Shown: positions 7,016 to 15,840 of the stretch, one piece after another
How positions within the stretch are numbered: the first letter of the stretch is position 1
Layout: every line of letters begins with the position of its first letter
Assembly (NCBI RefSeq): GCF_001423085.1
Contig: NZ_LMNU01000003.1
Span: 59,255-123,254 of the forward strand
Origin: Methylobacterium sp. Leaf125
Lineage (GTDB): Bacteria > Pseudomonadota > Alphaproteobacteria > Rhizobiales > Beijerinckiaceae
Direction: 5' to 3'
DNA length: 64,000 nt
Translations under genes and position numbers: made by a program
Notes under the pieces: generated by a model
What the model saw: the letters and a program-made list of their open reading frames with translations, nothing else
What the model was told of the DNA's origin: nothing
The model's database searches: none

Positions 7016-10000
7016 CTAGAAGCGCGGCTCGTCGCCGAACAGGTAGTCGGGATCGCGGCGGCGCTGGCGCGGCCGGACCTCCTCGTCGTCGCCGAAGGGC
7101 GAGCGCTGCGTGCCCGGCCAGGGCTGGTAGGTCTCGGACTGGGCCCGGCGGTTGCGGCGCGCGCCGTAGGGATCGAGCAGATCGGCCTCGGGCTGCCCCC
7201 GGTGCGAATCGTAATCGGGCTGCGCCCGTCTGCTGCCGTCGAGGCCGCCGAACAGGCCGCCCGCCACGTCGGGGGCCTCGTCCTCGGCGCCGAGGTCGCC
7301 ATCCTCGGGATCGGGCCGCATGGCGGTCCGGGTCTCGCGCGGCAGCAGCTTGTACTGGGTGTCGGCCATCCGGCCGTCCTTGATCCGGAAATGCTCCTGG
7401 AACCCGCCGCCGTCGACGCGCTGGCCGCTGCGCGGATCGATGCTGGCCTCGAGCAGGTCCTGGCGCGCCTCCGGGGAGGGCGGGGCCAGGGACGTGCGCG
7501 GCACGCCGTTGGCCCAGGCCGCCTGGAGGATGGTGCCGGCGATGGGCACCGCGAGGTGGCCTCCGGTCTGTCCGTGTCCGAGGGTCCGGCGGGTGCCGTC
7601 GGCATTGTCGTAGCCGACCCAGACCACGATGGTGATCTCGTTGGTGAAGCCGGCGAACCAGGCGTCGTTCTCGTTCTCGGAGGTTCCGGTCTTGCCCGCG
7701 ATGGAGGACGAGAACCGGCTCAGCGCCGCCGCCGTGCCGTGGTTCGTCACCCCCTGCAGCATGGTCTTGAGCTGGTAGAACGCCACCCGGTCGGCCGAGC
7801 CGATCCGGGTCGGGGCCCGGGCCTCGCGGGTATAGAGGGTCTTGCCGTCGCGCTCGACGGCTTCCAGCGCGTAGGGCGCCGGGCGGGCGCCCTCGTTGGC
7901 CACCGCGGCGTAGAACGCCGCCAGGTCCACCATCCGCACCGGCTGGGCGCCGAGCACGAAGGGATAGTAGCGCTCGCACGCGGCGTAGATCTGCGCCTCC
8001 AGGGCGAGGTCGCAGACCTTCTGCAGGCTGGCCGGCGCCTTGTCGGCGATGCCGCCCTGGAGCAGGCGGGCGGTGACGAGGTTCTTGGAGAATTCCAGCC
8101 CCCGGCGCAGGGTCGTGGCCCCGGCCCCCGAGCCCTCGTAGTTCTTCGGCGACCAGGAATCGCCGACGCCGCCGATGGGCGGCAGGGTGATGGCGGAATC
8201 CATCACCAGGGTGTTGGGCTGCAGGCCGGCATTGAGCGCGGCGAGGTAGGTGAGGGGCTTCAGGGTCGAGCCCGGCTGGCGCACGGTCTGGGTGACGCGG
8301 TTGAGCTGGCTCACCGGATAGGAGAAGCCGCCCGCCATGGCGAGGATGCGCCCGGTCCGGTTCTCCAGCACCAGGGCGGCGCCCTGGACGCCGGGGCGCA
8401 CCCGCAGGTCGGCGCGCGGCACCTTCGCGCCGGGATCGCGCAGCTTCACCCGGACCACGTCGTAGGGCTGGAGCTTCCCGCGGGCCGGGCCCGGCTCGAG
8501 GCTGGCGGTGCGGCCGTCGGCGAGGCCGACCTTCGCGGTGCCGCCGCGTCCGGTGTCGAGGACCACGGCCAGCGGCCAGTGCACGTCGTAGAGGACCGGG
8601 CGGGCGGTCTCCAGCGCCCGCTGCCAGGCCGGCTTCGGGCGCTCGACCTTGGGGGCGGCCTGCTCCGCCGCCTTGTCGGCGGCGGCCGCGGCCCTGCGCT
8701 CGGCCTTCGTCTTCGGGGCCGGCTTCGCGGCCGAATCGGATTTCGGGGAAGAATCCGGCTTCGGGGAAGAATCCGGCTTCGGACCGGGAGCCGGCTTGAC
8801 CGAATCGCCCGTGAGGAGGGGCACGCCGAGGGGCGAGGCCTCGGCGGCGGGCACCGCCGCCTCGAGCTTGCGCACGGCGTCGGCGAGGTTGAGCTCCGGC
8901 CCCTCGTAGCGGGCGCGCCCGGTGGCGCGCTCGTAGGTGGAGAGGCCCTCCTGCAGGGCGGCCTCCGTGGCGGTTTGCAGGCCCGCATTGAGGGTGGAGC
9001 GCACCACGTGGCTGGCGGCGGTGAGGGAGTCGACGCCCGCGAAGGTGCGCACCTCCCGGGCCAGGTGGTCGACGAAGTAGAAGCCGGAATCGCGCCGGAC
9101 CGCGTCGATCGGCTTCAGGCCGAGGGGCGCGTTGGCGGCCTCGCCGAGCTGCGCCTCGGTGATGACGCCCTCTTCCTTCATGCGCGCCAGCACGTAGGCC
9201 CGGCGCTCGCGGGCCCGGTCGGGGTACTTGTCGGGATTGTAGAAGTTCGGGCCCTTGGGCATGCCGGCCAGCAGCGCGGCCTCCGGCACGGTGAGCTGGC
9301 CCACCGATTTGCCGAAGTAGCTGCGCGCCGCCATCTCGATGCCGTAGGCGCCCCGGCCGAGATAGATGCCGTTGAGATAGAGCTCCAGGATCTGCGGCTT
9401 GCCCAGGATGTGCTCCAGGCGGGAGGCCACGATCATCTCGCGGATCTTGCGCTCGTAGGTGACGTCGTCGCCGACCGAGAGGTTCTTGACCACCTGCTGG
9501 GTGATGGTGGAGCCGCCGGCCGGGCGGCCCGGGGAGGCGAGGTTGCCGATGAAGGCGCGGATCACCCCGCGCTCGTCGATGCCCCGGTGGGTCTCGAAAC
9601 GCTTGTCCTCGGCCGCCACGAAGGCCTTCTGCACCATCGCCGGCACCTCGGCGATGGGCACGCTCAGGCGCCGGCCATTGGCCTCGAAGGCCTCGGCGTA
9701 GCGCTTGCCCGCGCCGTCGAGGATGAGGCTGGCGCCGGGGAGCTTGCGCTCCTTCAGGGCCTCGGCCGAGGGCAGGTCGGCCACCGCCTTGTTGTAGAAG
9801 GCGATGACCTCGGCCGCGTCGAAGGGCGAGTCCTTGGGCGTCTCGCCCTTGCAGAACTGGCGGTAGCTGACGTTGAGCTCGCCGATGTCGAGGCCGTGCA
9901 GGATCTTGGGGGCGCTGGCGCCCGCCACCGCGCTCGGGTCCTCCATGGCCGTGGAGATCAGCTCGTCGAGGTTGATGTCCTCGATGTCGAAGGCCTTGCG

Positions 10001-10147
10001 CATGTGGGCGCAGCCGTCCCGCAGGATCTGCACCACCTGGGCCTTGTCGGTCACGGGATCGAACTGCGTCTTCACCGCATCCGGCCGCGTCGTGACCTGA
10101 CTGAGCGTCAGCGCCGTGGCGAACAGCTTGATCAGGATGATGTTCAT
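7016..10147 (-). CDS. Class A penicillin-binding protein (PBP1A-type, bifunctional)
   Basis: 1043 residues from ATG 10147. A short hydrophobic N-terminus (MNIILIKLFATALTLSQ) and about 130 residues of unfamiliar sequence precede a glycosyltransferase-51 domain (AAEDKRFETHRGIDERG, GGSTITQQVVKNL, LELYLNGIYLGRGAYG). The transpeptidase domain carries the SxxK serine in PGSTLKPLTY, an SxN in FSKNLVT and the KTG box in IAGKTGTSEN. Between the two lies a Pro/Lys/Ser/Ala-rich insert with two 18-bp repeats. It should polymerise and cross-link peptidoglycan at the inner membrane surface. Paralogues are common, so no symbol is given. The C-terminus is Asp/Arg-rich. Divergent from the GH13 gene with 244 bp between starts. 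Confidence 0.92.
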   Translation of the reverse strand: MNIILIKLFATALTLSQVTTRPDAVKTQFDPVTDKAQVVQILRDGCAHMRKAFDIEDINLDELISTAMEDPSAVAGASAPKILHGLDIGELNVSYRQFCKGETPKDSPFDAAEVIAFYNKAVADLPSAEALKERKLPGASLILDGAGKRYAEAFEANGRRLSVPIAEVPAMVQKAFVAAEDKRFETHRGIDERGVIRAFIGNLASPGRPAGGSTITQQVVKNLSVGDDVTYERKIREMIVASRLEHILGKPQILELYLNGIYLGRGAYGIEMAARSYFGKSVGQLTVPEAALLAGMPKGPNFYNPDKYPDRARERRAYVLARMKEEGVITEAQLGEAANAPLGLKPIDAVRRDSGFYFVDHLAREVRTFAGVDSLTAASHVVRSTLNAGLQTATEAALQEGLSTYERATGRARYEGPELNLADAVRKLEAAVPAAEASPLGVPLLTGDSVKPAPGPKPDSSPKPDSSPKSDSAAKPAPKTKAERRAAAAADKAAEQAAPKVERPKPAWQRALETARPVLYDVHWPLAVVLDTGRGGTAKVGLADGRTASLEPGPARGKLQPYDVVRVKLRDPGAKVPRADLRVRPGVQGAALVLENRTGRILAMAGGFSYPVSQLNRVTQTVRQPGSTLKPLTYLAALNAGLQPNTLVMDSAITLPPIGGVGDSWSPKNYEGSGAGATTLRRGLEFSKNLVTARLLQGGIADKAPASLQKVCDLALEAQIYAACERYYPFVLGAQPVRMVDLAAFYAAVANEGARPAPYALEAVERDGKTLYTREARAPTRIGSADRVAFYQLKTMLQGVTNHGTAAALSRFSSSIAGKTGTSENENDAWFAGFTNEITIVVWVGYDNADGTRRTLGHGQTGGHLAVPIAGTILQAAWANGVPRTSLAPPSPEARQDLLEASIDPRSGQRVDGGGFQEHFRIKDGRMADTQYKLLPRETRTAMRPDPEDGDLGAEDEAPDVAGGLFGGLDGSRRAQPDYDSHRGQPEADLLDPYGARRNRRAQSETYQPWPGTQRSPFGDDEEVRPRQRRRDPDYLFGDEPRF
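8742..8795. repeat. 18-bp tandem repeats in the PBP insert
   Basis: TTCGGGGAAGAATCCGGC occurs twice exactly and a third time imperfectly. On the coding strand this gives PKPDSSPKPDSSPKSDS-type repeats in the Pro/Ser/Asp-rich linker between glycosyltransferase and transpeptidase domains. Confidence 0.85.
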
Positions 10148-10391
10148 GCGGGCCGGGATACCGGAGGTTGGGTCGTCACGGGACTGGGTCCGCACGGGTC
10201 ATAGCCGAGGCCGCGCGCCGGAGCGTGGCAGATGCGCTGCACAAGGCGGCTGATTTAAGGACGACGCGGCCACGCTTGGGGCGTCGCGCCCGCTGGCGAT
10301 GCGCCCGGTCATGCGAACGGTCACGCTCACGGCAACGCTTTCCCGCGGGGCCGCGTTGTGGCCCGGGGCGCCCGCCCCCGGGGATGCCGGC

Positions 10392-12059
10392 ATGATCAAG
10401 GACCTCTGGTACAAGAACGCCGTCGTCTACTGCCTTTCGGTCCGGACCTTCCTCGACGGCAACGGCGACGGCATCGGCGACTTCGCCGGGCTGGAGCGCC
10501 GGCTCGACTACCTGCAGGGCATGGGCATCACGGCGATCTGGCTGATGCCGTTCCAGCCCTCGCCGAAGCGCGACGGCGGCTACGACATCTCTGACTATTA
10601 TGGCGTCGACCCGGATTACGGCTCGCTCGGCGACTTCGTCGCCTTCACCCACGCGGCCAAGCAGCGGGGCCTGCGCGTCCTGATCGACCTCGTGGTCAAC
10701 CACACCTCGGACCAGCATCCCTGGTTCCAGTCCGCCCGCGCGGACCCGGATTCGCCCTACCGGGACTGGTACGTCTGGTCGAAGACCCGGCCGCCCCACG
10801 CCGACGAGGGCATGGTGTTTCCCGGCGTCCAGACCACGACCTGGACCCGCGACGCCAAGGCGGGGGCCTACTACTTCCACCGCTTCATGCCGTTCCAGCC
10901 GGACCTCAACACCGCCCATCCGGCGGTGCAGGCCGAGATCCAGAAGATCATGGGCTTCTGGATCCAGCTCGGCGTCTCGGGCTTCCGCATGGACGCGGTG
11001 CCGTTCGTCATCGCCAAGAAGGGGCCGGAGGTCACCGGCGAGCCCGACGAGCAGTTCGACATGCTCCGCGACTTCCGCGAGTTCCTGCAATGGCGCCAGG
11101 GCGACGCCATCATCCTGGGCGAGGCCAACATCCTGCCCAAGAAGGATCTCGAATATTTCGGCGACGACGCCGACCGGCTGCACATGCTGTTCAACTTCCA
11201 GGTCAACCAGGCCCTGTTCTACGGCCTCGCCGCCGGCGACGGGCGCCCCCTGGCCAAGGCCATGCGCAAGACCTGGAACCGGCCGGATTCGGCCCAGTGG
11301 GCGGTGTTCCTGCGCAACCACGACGAGCTCGACCTCGGCCGCCTCACCGAGGCGCAGCGCCAGGCGGTGTTCTCCGCCTTCGGGCCCGAGAAGGGGATGC
11401 AGCTCTACGACCGCGGCATCCGGCGCCGCCTCGCCCCGATGCTCGGGGGCGACCAGCAGCGCATCGAGCTCGCCTATTCCCTGATGTTCACCCTCCCGGG
11501 CACGCCGGTCCTGCGCTACGGCGACGAGATCGGCATGGGCGACGACCTCACGCTCAAGGAGCGGGACTGCGCCCGCACGCCGATGCAGTGGAGCGGCGAG
11601 GCCCAGGGCGGCTTCACCAAGAGCGAGACCCCGACCCTGCCGGTGATCGACCACGGCGCCTACGGCTTCGACCACGTCAACGTGGCCAGCCAGCGCCACG
11701 ACCGCGGCTCGCTCCTGAACTGGATGGAGAGCGTGATCCGCACCCGCAAGGAGGTGCCGGAGATCGGCTGAGGCGACTTCGCGGTGATCGAGACCGCCTC
11801 GCCGGCGATCCTGGCGATCCGCTACGACTGGGAGGGAAATTCCGTGCTCTGCGTGCACAACCTCGCGGGCACGCCGATGGAGATCGAACTCTCGGCCGGC
11901 GTCGAGGGGCCGGAGGGCCGGATCCTCGTCGACCTCCTCACCGGCCGCCGCTGCGAGGCGGACGCGGAGGGCCGCCACTGCCTGATGATGGAGCGCTACG
12001 GCTACCACTGGTTCCGCGTCGGCGGCCTCGACGCCCCGCTGAAGCGGCGGGTGGGGTGA
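10392..12059 (+). pseudogene. GH13 alpha-amylase/trehalose-synthase-like gene interrupted by in-frame TGA
   Basis: Reading from ATG 10392 gives 459 residues up to TGA at 11769-11771; the same frame then continues for 96 codons to TGA at 12057-12059. The catalytic barrel is intact: AIWLMPFQPSPKRDGGYD, DLVVNHTSDQHPWF, nucleophile Asp in GFRMDAVPF, acid Glu in ILGEANI and the third Asp in FLRNHDELD. The layout resembles trehalose synthase or sucrose/trehalose isomerising GH13 enzymes. The stop falls in PEIG-stop-GDFAVI; in the family this is PEIGWGD, so TGG appears changed to TGA. The lost part is the C-terminal beta-sandwich (DWEGNSVLCVHNLAG...). Options: a recent nonsense mutation, a read error, readthrough, or a shorter functional enzyme. 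Codon usage after the stop is unchanged, pointing to a recent event. Confidence 0.8.
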
Positions 12060-12139
12060 GCCGGCTGCGAAGGCACCGGGACGGCGGCCCCGCCGGGAGC
12101 CGGGCCGCAACGGGGGTCGCGCCTGGACCCTGAACCGGA

Positions 12140-12400
12140 TCAGCAATCCGGAAGATCGTCCAGGTTGTTTCGGGTCGTCGTATCGCGGTCCGTCCGCAGG
12201 TACTTGCCGTTCGGCCCCTGGACGACGCGGATCTCGGTCCGTCCGTTGATCCAGGGCACATGATAGGTATGAAGCCCGGACTCGATGTCGTTGATGGCAT
12301 CGGGCTTCCGACGCGGCGACCACGCGTCGCCGTCGTTACACAACGTCGTGATGTCGCCCTGAGCGTTCTTTCCGATCTTCCTGACCGCGCGATCAGCCAT
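12140..12400 (-). CDS. DUF3892 domain-containing protein
   Basis: 86 residues beginning MADRAVRKIGKNAQGDITTLCN. It fits the DUF3892 pattern throughout: ITTLCNDGDAWSPRRKPDAI, then DIESGLHTYHV, VVQGPNGKYLRT and a C-terminal NNLDDLPDC. Such proteins are small, soluble and of unknown function, often near stress or mobile genes. ATG 12400 is chosen over the longer ATG 12430 because the domain starts right after it. Convergent with the GH13 gene and divergent from the higA-like gene. Confidence 0.85.
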   Translation of the reverse strand: MADRAVRKIGKNAQGDITTLCNDGDAWSPRRKPDAINDIESGLHTYHVPWINGRTEIRVVQGPNGKYLRTDRDTTTRNNLDDLPDC

Positions 12401-12623
12401 GGTGCACGCTTCCTTCCGTTCGCAGCCCACGCGGGCTTACCAACTTCAGGTAATTTACAGCGCGAACTTTACAACCTCATAGAAACGATCCGCTGAGCGT
12501 TTTCGACACCCTGTCCTCCGGTTCGCGGGCGTCGCCACTGGCAGACCCTCTGCTGTTCCGCGGCAGGCATTTTCAAACATCAGGACCGAGGACAGGATCG
12601 CGAGACCGCACGGGCGATCGACC

Positions 12624-12923
12624 ATGGCCCGCATTCGCACCCATCCCGGCGAAATCCTCGTGGAGGAATACCTGACGCCGCTCGACCTCTCCGCCCGGCA
12701 GTTCGCGGCGGAAATCGGGGTCCCGGCCAATCGCGTCTCCGAAATCATCCGCGGGCGGCGTGGCATCACCGCCGATACCGCGATCCGGCTCGGCGTCCGC
12801 TTCGGGACGGCACCGCAATTCTGGCTCAACCTCCAGAACGCCCACGACCTGTCGAAGGCGCGGGCGACGGTGGATGACTCCGGCGTCCGCCCCCGCGCGG
12901 CCGAACCCGCCGCGACGTCCTGA
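12624..12923 (+). CDS. HigA-family antitoxin-like HTH protein, apparently without HigB
   Basis: 99 residues. The opening RIRTHPGEILVEEYLTPLDLS and the helix-turn-helix LSARQFAAEIGVPANRVSEII, followed by RGRRGITADTAIRLG and FWLNLQNAHDLSKA, are the textbook HigA (VapI/XRE) pattern. HigA normally follows a roughly 90-residue HigB toxin gene, but only 223 bp separate this start from the divergent DUF3892 gene and I find no HigB frame there. It may be a free regulator or the survivor of a decayed toxin-antitoxin pair. The C-terminal tail is short and charged. Convergent with the UbiB-like gene, 15 bp away. Confidence 0.85.
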   Translation: MARIRTHPGEILVEEYLTPLDLSARQFAAEIGVPANRVSEIIRGRRGITADTAIRLGVRFGTAPQFWLNLQNAHDLSKARATVDDSGVRPRAAEPAATS

Positions 12924-12938
12924 GGATCGCCCGACCCG

Positions 12939-14573
12939 TTACTTGTTGCGGCCCAGCAGCACGAGCCAGCCGATCCCGATCACGCAGACCACCGCACCGA
13001 CGGTGATGAAGGCGGGCGTGCCGAGGTCCATGAAGCGGGGAGCGAGCTGGGTCGCGAAGGCGGCGACGATGAGCGCCACCGCGATGCGGGCGGCGGCGCG
13101 CTCGATGCCGCGGGTGAGCTTCTCGATGCCCTTCAGCTCGATCTCGACGGTGACGCGGCCCTGCTTCAGGCGCACCAGCATCAGGTGGATCAGGGTCGGC
13201 AGCTCGGAGGCCGCGCCGAACAGGCCGGCGCCCACCGCCTCGACCTTGCGGGTCAGGCCCTTGATCGAGAACTGCGAGGCGAGCTTGCGCTTCACGGTGG
13301 GGCCGGCGGCCGAGAACAGGTCGAAGCCGGGGTCGAGCTGGCGCATCACGCCGTCGGCCGTCACCAGCCCCTTGAACAGGATGGCGAGGTCGGTGGGCAT
13401 GGCGAGGTCGTTCTCGCGGGCCATGGTCATGAAGTCGGTGAGCAGCGCTCCGAAATCGAGGGTCGCGCCGGTGTGCCGGGCGACGAAGGCCTGCGACGAG
13501 GCCTCCAGCTTGGTCAGGTCCGGGTTGCTCGAGCCGCTCCAGTCGAGGAGCACCGCCATCAGCCCGTCGGAATCCTCCTTGAGCATCGCGCCGATCAGCA
13601 TCAGGAGCTGGGTCCGCCGACGCTGGGACAGGCGCCCGATGATGCCGAAATCGATGAAGCCGATCCGGTTGTCCGGCATGATCAGCATGTTGCCGGGATG
13701 CGGGTCGGCGTGGAACACGCCCTCGATCAGGGCCATCTGCAGGAAGGCGTCGGTGCCCTTCTGGGCGAGCAGCACCTTGTCGTAGCCGGCGGCGTCCAGG
13801 CGGGCATGGTCGTTGGGCGGGATGCCGTGCACGAATTCCTGCACGAGCACCCGCTCGGAGGTCCATTCCCAGTGGATCTTGGGCACCACGATGTCGTCGC
13901 GGTCGGCGAAGATCGCCGCGATGGTCTCGCAGTTGCGCGCCTCGTTGATGAGGTCGAGCTCGCCGTAGAGGCCGCTGGCGAGGTGGCGCATCTGCTCCTG
14001 GGGCTGGTAGCGCCCGAATTCCGGCCACTCGTCCACGACGATGCGGGTGGCGTGGCCCATCAGGCGCAGGTCCGCCTCGATGGTCTTGCGCAGGCCCGGG
14101 CGCAGCACCTTCACCACCACCTCCTCGCCGGTCTGCAGGCGGGCGCGGTAGACCTGGGCGATGGAGGCGGCGGCCAGCGGCGTGGTGTCGAACTCGGCGA
14201 AGATCTCCGCGGGCGGCGCCCCGAGATCCTCCTCGAGCTGGGGCCGGATGCGCTCCCACGGGATCGGCGAGACCTGGCTGTGGAGCTTCTCCAGCTCCTC
14301 GGTCCATTCCGGCGTCAGGAGATCGGGGCGGCTCGCCAGGATCTGCCCGAGCTTGACGAAGGTCGGCCCCAGGGTCTCGATCGCCCGGCGCACGCGCTGG
14401 GGCTGCGACAGGCGGGCGATGTCCACCTGCGGCGTCCGGCGCTTGGCGAGGCGCGCCACCTGAGCGAGGCCGAGGCGCTCGACCACCTTGGTGACGCCGA
14501 AGCCGATGAGGACGGACGCGATCTCCCCGAGGCGCTGCCGGTCCCGTGCGGCGACGAAGGCGGTTTTCAGCAT
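12939..14573 (-). CDS. ubiB: ABC1/UbiB-family atypical protein kinase (ubiquinone biosynthesis)
   Basis: 544 residues. The KxGQ motif region FVKLGQILASRPDLLTPEW, the Ala-rich loop AAASIAQVYRARL, the ATP-binding Lys in VVVKVLRPGL, and the catalytic segment FHADPHPGNMLI followed by IDFGIIGRLS are all present. Two C-terminal hydrophobic helices (about 490-540) anchor it in the inner membrane. UbiB-type proteins support ubiquinone synthesis, probably as ATPases acting on lipid precursors. It is not next to ubiE here, so it could be a paralogue with another lipid role; the gene symbol is therefore tentative. Starts at ATG 14573. Confidence 0.85.
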   Translation of the reverse strand: MLKTAFVAARDRQRLGEIASVLIGFGVTKVVERLGLAQVARLAKRRTPQVDIARLSQPQRVRRAIETLGPTFVKLGQILASRPDLLTPEWTEELEKLHSQVSPIPWERIRPQLEEDLGAPPAEIFAEFDTTPLAAASIAQVYRARLQTGEEVVVKVLRPGLRKTIEADLRLMGHATRIVVDEWPEFGRYQPQEQMRHLASGLYGELDLINEARNCETIAAIFADRDDIVVPKIHWEWTSERVLVQEFVHGIPPNDHARLDAAGYDKVLLAQKGTDAFLQMALIEGVFHADPHPGNMLIMPDNRIGFIDFGIIGRLSQRRRTQLLMLIGAMLKEDSDGLMAVLLDWSGSSNPDLTKLEASSQAFVARHTGATLDFGALLTDFMTMARENDLAMPTDLAILFKGLVTADGVMRQLDPGFDLFSAAGPTVKRKLASQFSIKGLTRKVEAVGAGLFGAASELPTLIHLMLVRLKQGRVTVEIELKGIEKLTRGIERAAARIAVALIVAAFATQLAPRFMDLGTPAFITVGAVVCVIGIGWLVLLGRNK

Positions 14574-14938
14574 GTGCGCAAGGGGCCCGGATGGGGAAGG
14601 GGGACGGTGGCTCGCCCGGCGAGGCGTGCGGCCGGACCGTGGTTAAGGCTCCGTTAGGCCCGTGGCGAGGCCGAAGTTTGACCATGGGGGCGCGACATGG
14701 GGGCCGGGACCGGGAAGCGGAGACCTGGAAGCCCGGACCTGGAAGCCGGGACCGGGAAGCCGCGCCCCGAGGACCGCGATCTCGGAGCCGCCACGCCCGG
14801 GACCGCCCCGGGCGTGGCGGATTCGCGCCCGCGCCGATCTCGGGCTAGACAGGCCCACCGGCGCCGCAGCGGCGCCAACCCCCTGCCGGGGCGGGCGGCC
14901 CGTCCGCGCCGCCGCGGCGCCATCCCGCGAGAGCAGCG
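14574..14938. other. Intergenic region with 14-bp tandem repeats
   Basis: 365 bp between the divergent UbiB-like and MBL-fold genes, so it should hold both promoters. Its most obvious content is a four-copy 14-bp repeat at 14708-14763 and several GGGGCGGGCGG-like runs near 14890. No protein-like frame is seen. Confidence 0.6.
14708..14763. repeat. Four 14-bp tandem repeats
   Basis: GACCGGGAAGCGGA, GACCTGGAAGCCCG, GACCTGGAAGCCGG and GACCGGGAAGCCGC follow without gaps. The unit is not a multiple of three and the region is non-coding. Confidence 0.85.
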
Positions 14939-15583
14939 ATGCCAGGTACGCCCCGCGCCGGAATCATTCCGGTGACTCCCTTTCAGCAGAACTGCACCCT
15001 GATCTGGTCGGACGAGACCAAGGTCGGCGCCGTGGTCGATCCGGGCGGCGACCTCGACCGGATCGAGGCGGCGATCGCCGCCCAGGGCATCACCATCGAG
15101 AAGATCCTGCTGACCCACGGGCATATCGACCATGCCGGCGGCGCGGCCGAGCTGCGGGACCGGCTCGGCGTGCCGATCGAGGGCCCGCACGAGGCCGACC
15201 GCTACCTCCTCGACAGCCTGCCGGAGACCGGCGCCACTTACGGGATCGACGCCGCCCGGGCCGTAACGCCGGACCGCTGGCTCACCGACGGCGACCAAGT
15301 CGAGGTCGGCGGCCTGGCCTTCGACATCCTGCACGCCCCCGGCCACTCCCCCGGCAGCGTGGTCTTTATGAGCCGCGACGCGCGCTTCGCCCTGGTGGGC
15401 GACGTGGTGTTCAAGGGCTCGGTCGGGCGCACCGACCTGCCCGGCGGCAGCCACGAGCAGCTGATCCGGGCGATCAAGGAGAAGGTCCTGCCGCTGGGCG
15501 ACGACGTCGCCTTCATCCCCGGCCACGGCCCCACCAGCACGCTCGGCGAGGAGCGCGTGTCGAACCCGTTCCTGCAGGAGTGA
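14939..15583 (+). CDS. MBL-fold metallo-hydrolase (glyoxalase II-like)
   Basis: 214 residues of the metallo-beta-lactamase fold. The metal-binding THGHIDHAGGA motif (residues about 59-69), a later His in LHAPGHSPGSV, an Asp in ALVGDVVFKGSVGRTD and a final His in FIPGHGPTSTLGEE complete the dinuclear site. The length and the FQQNC opening match the YcbL type of hydroxyacylglutathione hydrolase-like proteins, which lack the C-terminal substrate domain of classical GloB. Substrate is likely a thioester, not proven. The start ATG 14939 follows GAGAGCAGCG. Confidence 0.88.
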   Translation: MPGTPRAGIIPVTPFQQNCTLIWSDETKVGAVVDPGGDLDRIEAAIAAQGITIEKILLTHGHIDHAGGAAELRDRLGVPIEGPHEADRYLLDSLPETGATYGIDAARAVTPDRWLTDGDQVEVGGLAFDILHAPGHSPGSVVFMSRDARFALVGDVVFKGSVGRTDLPGGSHEQLIRAIKEKVLPLGDDVAFIPGHGPTSTLGEERVSNPFLQE

Positions 15584-15624
15584 GCCTGCAGGATTGAGGC
15601 CGCGCTCTTGCATGGGATTTTGCT

Positions 15625-15660
15625 CTTGCAAAGGGCCTTGCAAGGGGCTTCGCAAGGGGC
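15625..15660. repeat. Three 12-bp tandem repeats in an intergenic region
   Basis: CTTGCAAAGGGC, CTTGCAAGGGGC and TTCGCAAGGGGC, directly repeated, 42 bp downstream of the MBL hydrolase stop and about 180 bp upstream of the GyrB-like gene. Confidence 0.85.
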
Positions 15661-15840
15661 TTGGCTCTGCGGGGAACAGGAACCTCGGAGCGGGGGCACC
15701 GACAACGGGACACCGGCAGCCGTCCCGATCCGTCTCGCCGTTTTAGTGTCTTTCTCCCTGTTCGTTTTGGTTCGTCGTCTTTCCGGCAAGCTCCCACCCC
15801 GGCGAGACCTTGTTCGCAACTCCCGGGCGGAGGCAAACCC

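Noticed and set aside
5984..10204. A very long plus-strand open frame opposite the PBP gene
   Set aside because: High GC keeps antisense frames open; its Arg/Gly/Pro-rich content has no family pattern while the minus strand encodes a clear PBP.
11769..11771. TGA as selenocysteine or recoded codon
   Set aside because: The aligned residue in the family is Trp, not Cys, and I see no convincing SECIS-like stem right after it; mutation or error is simpler.
12470..12623. Remnant HigB toxin upstream of higA
   Set aside because: Translations in all plus frames show no clear RelE/HigB motifs; the space is also too short.
12826..14685. Minus-strand frame overlapping the UbiB-like gene
   Set aside because: Shifted frame with Arg/Ala/Pro bias; UbiB motifs are in the other frame.
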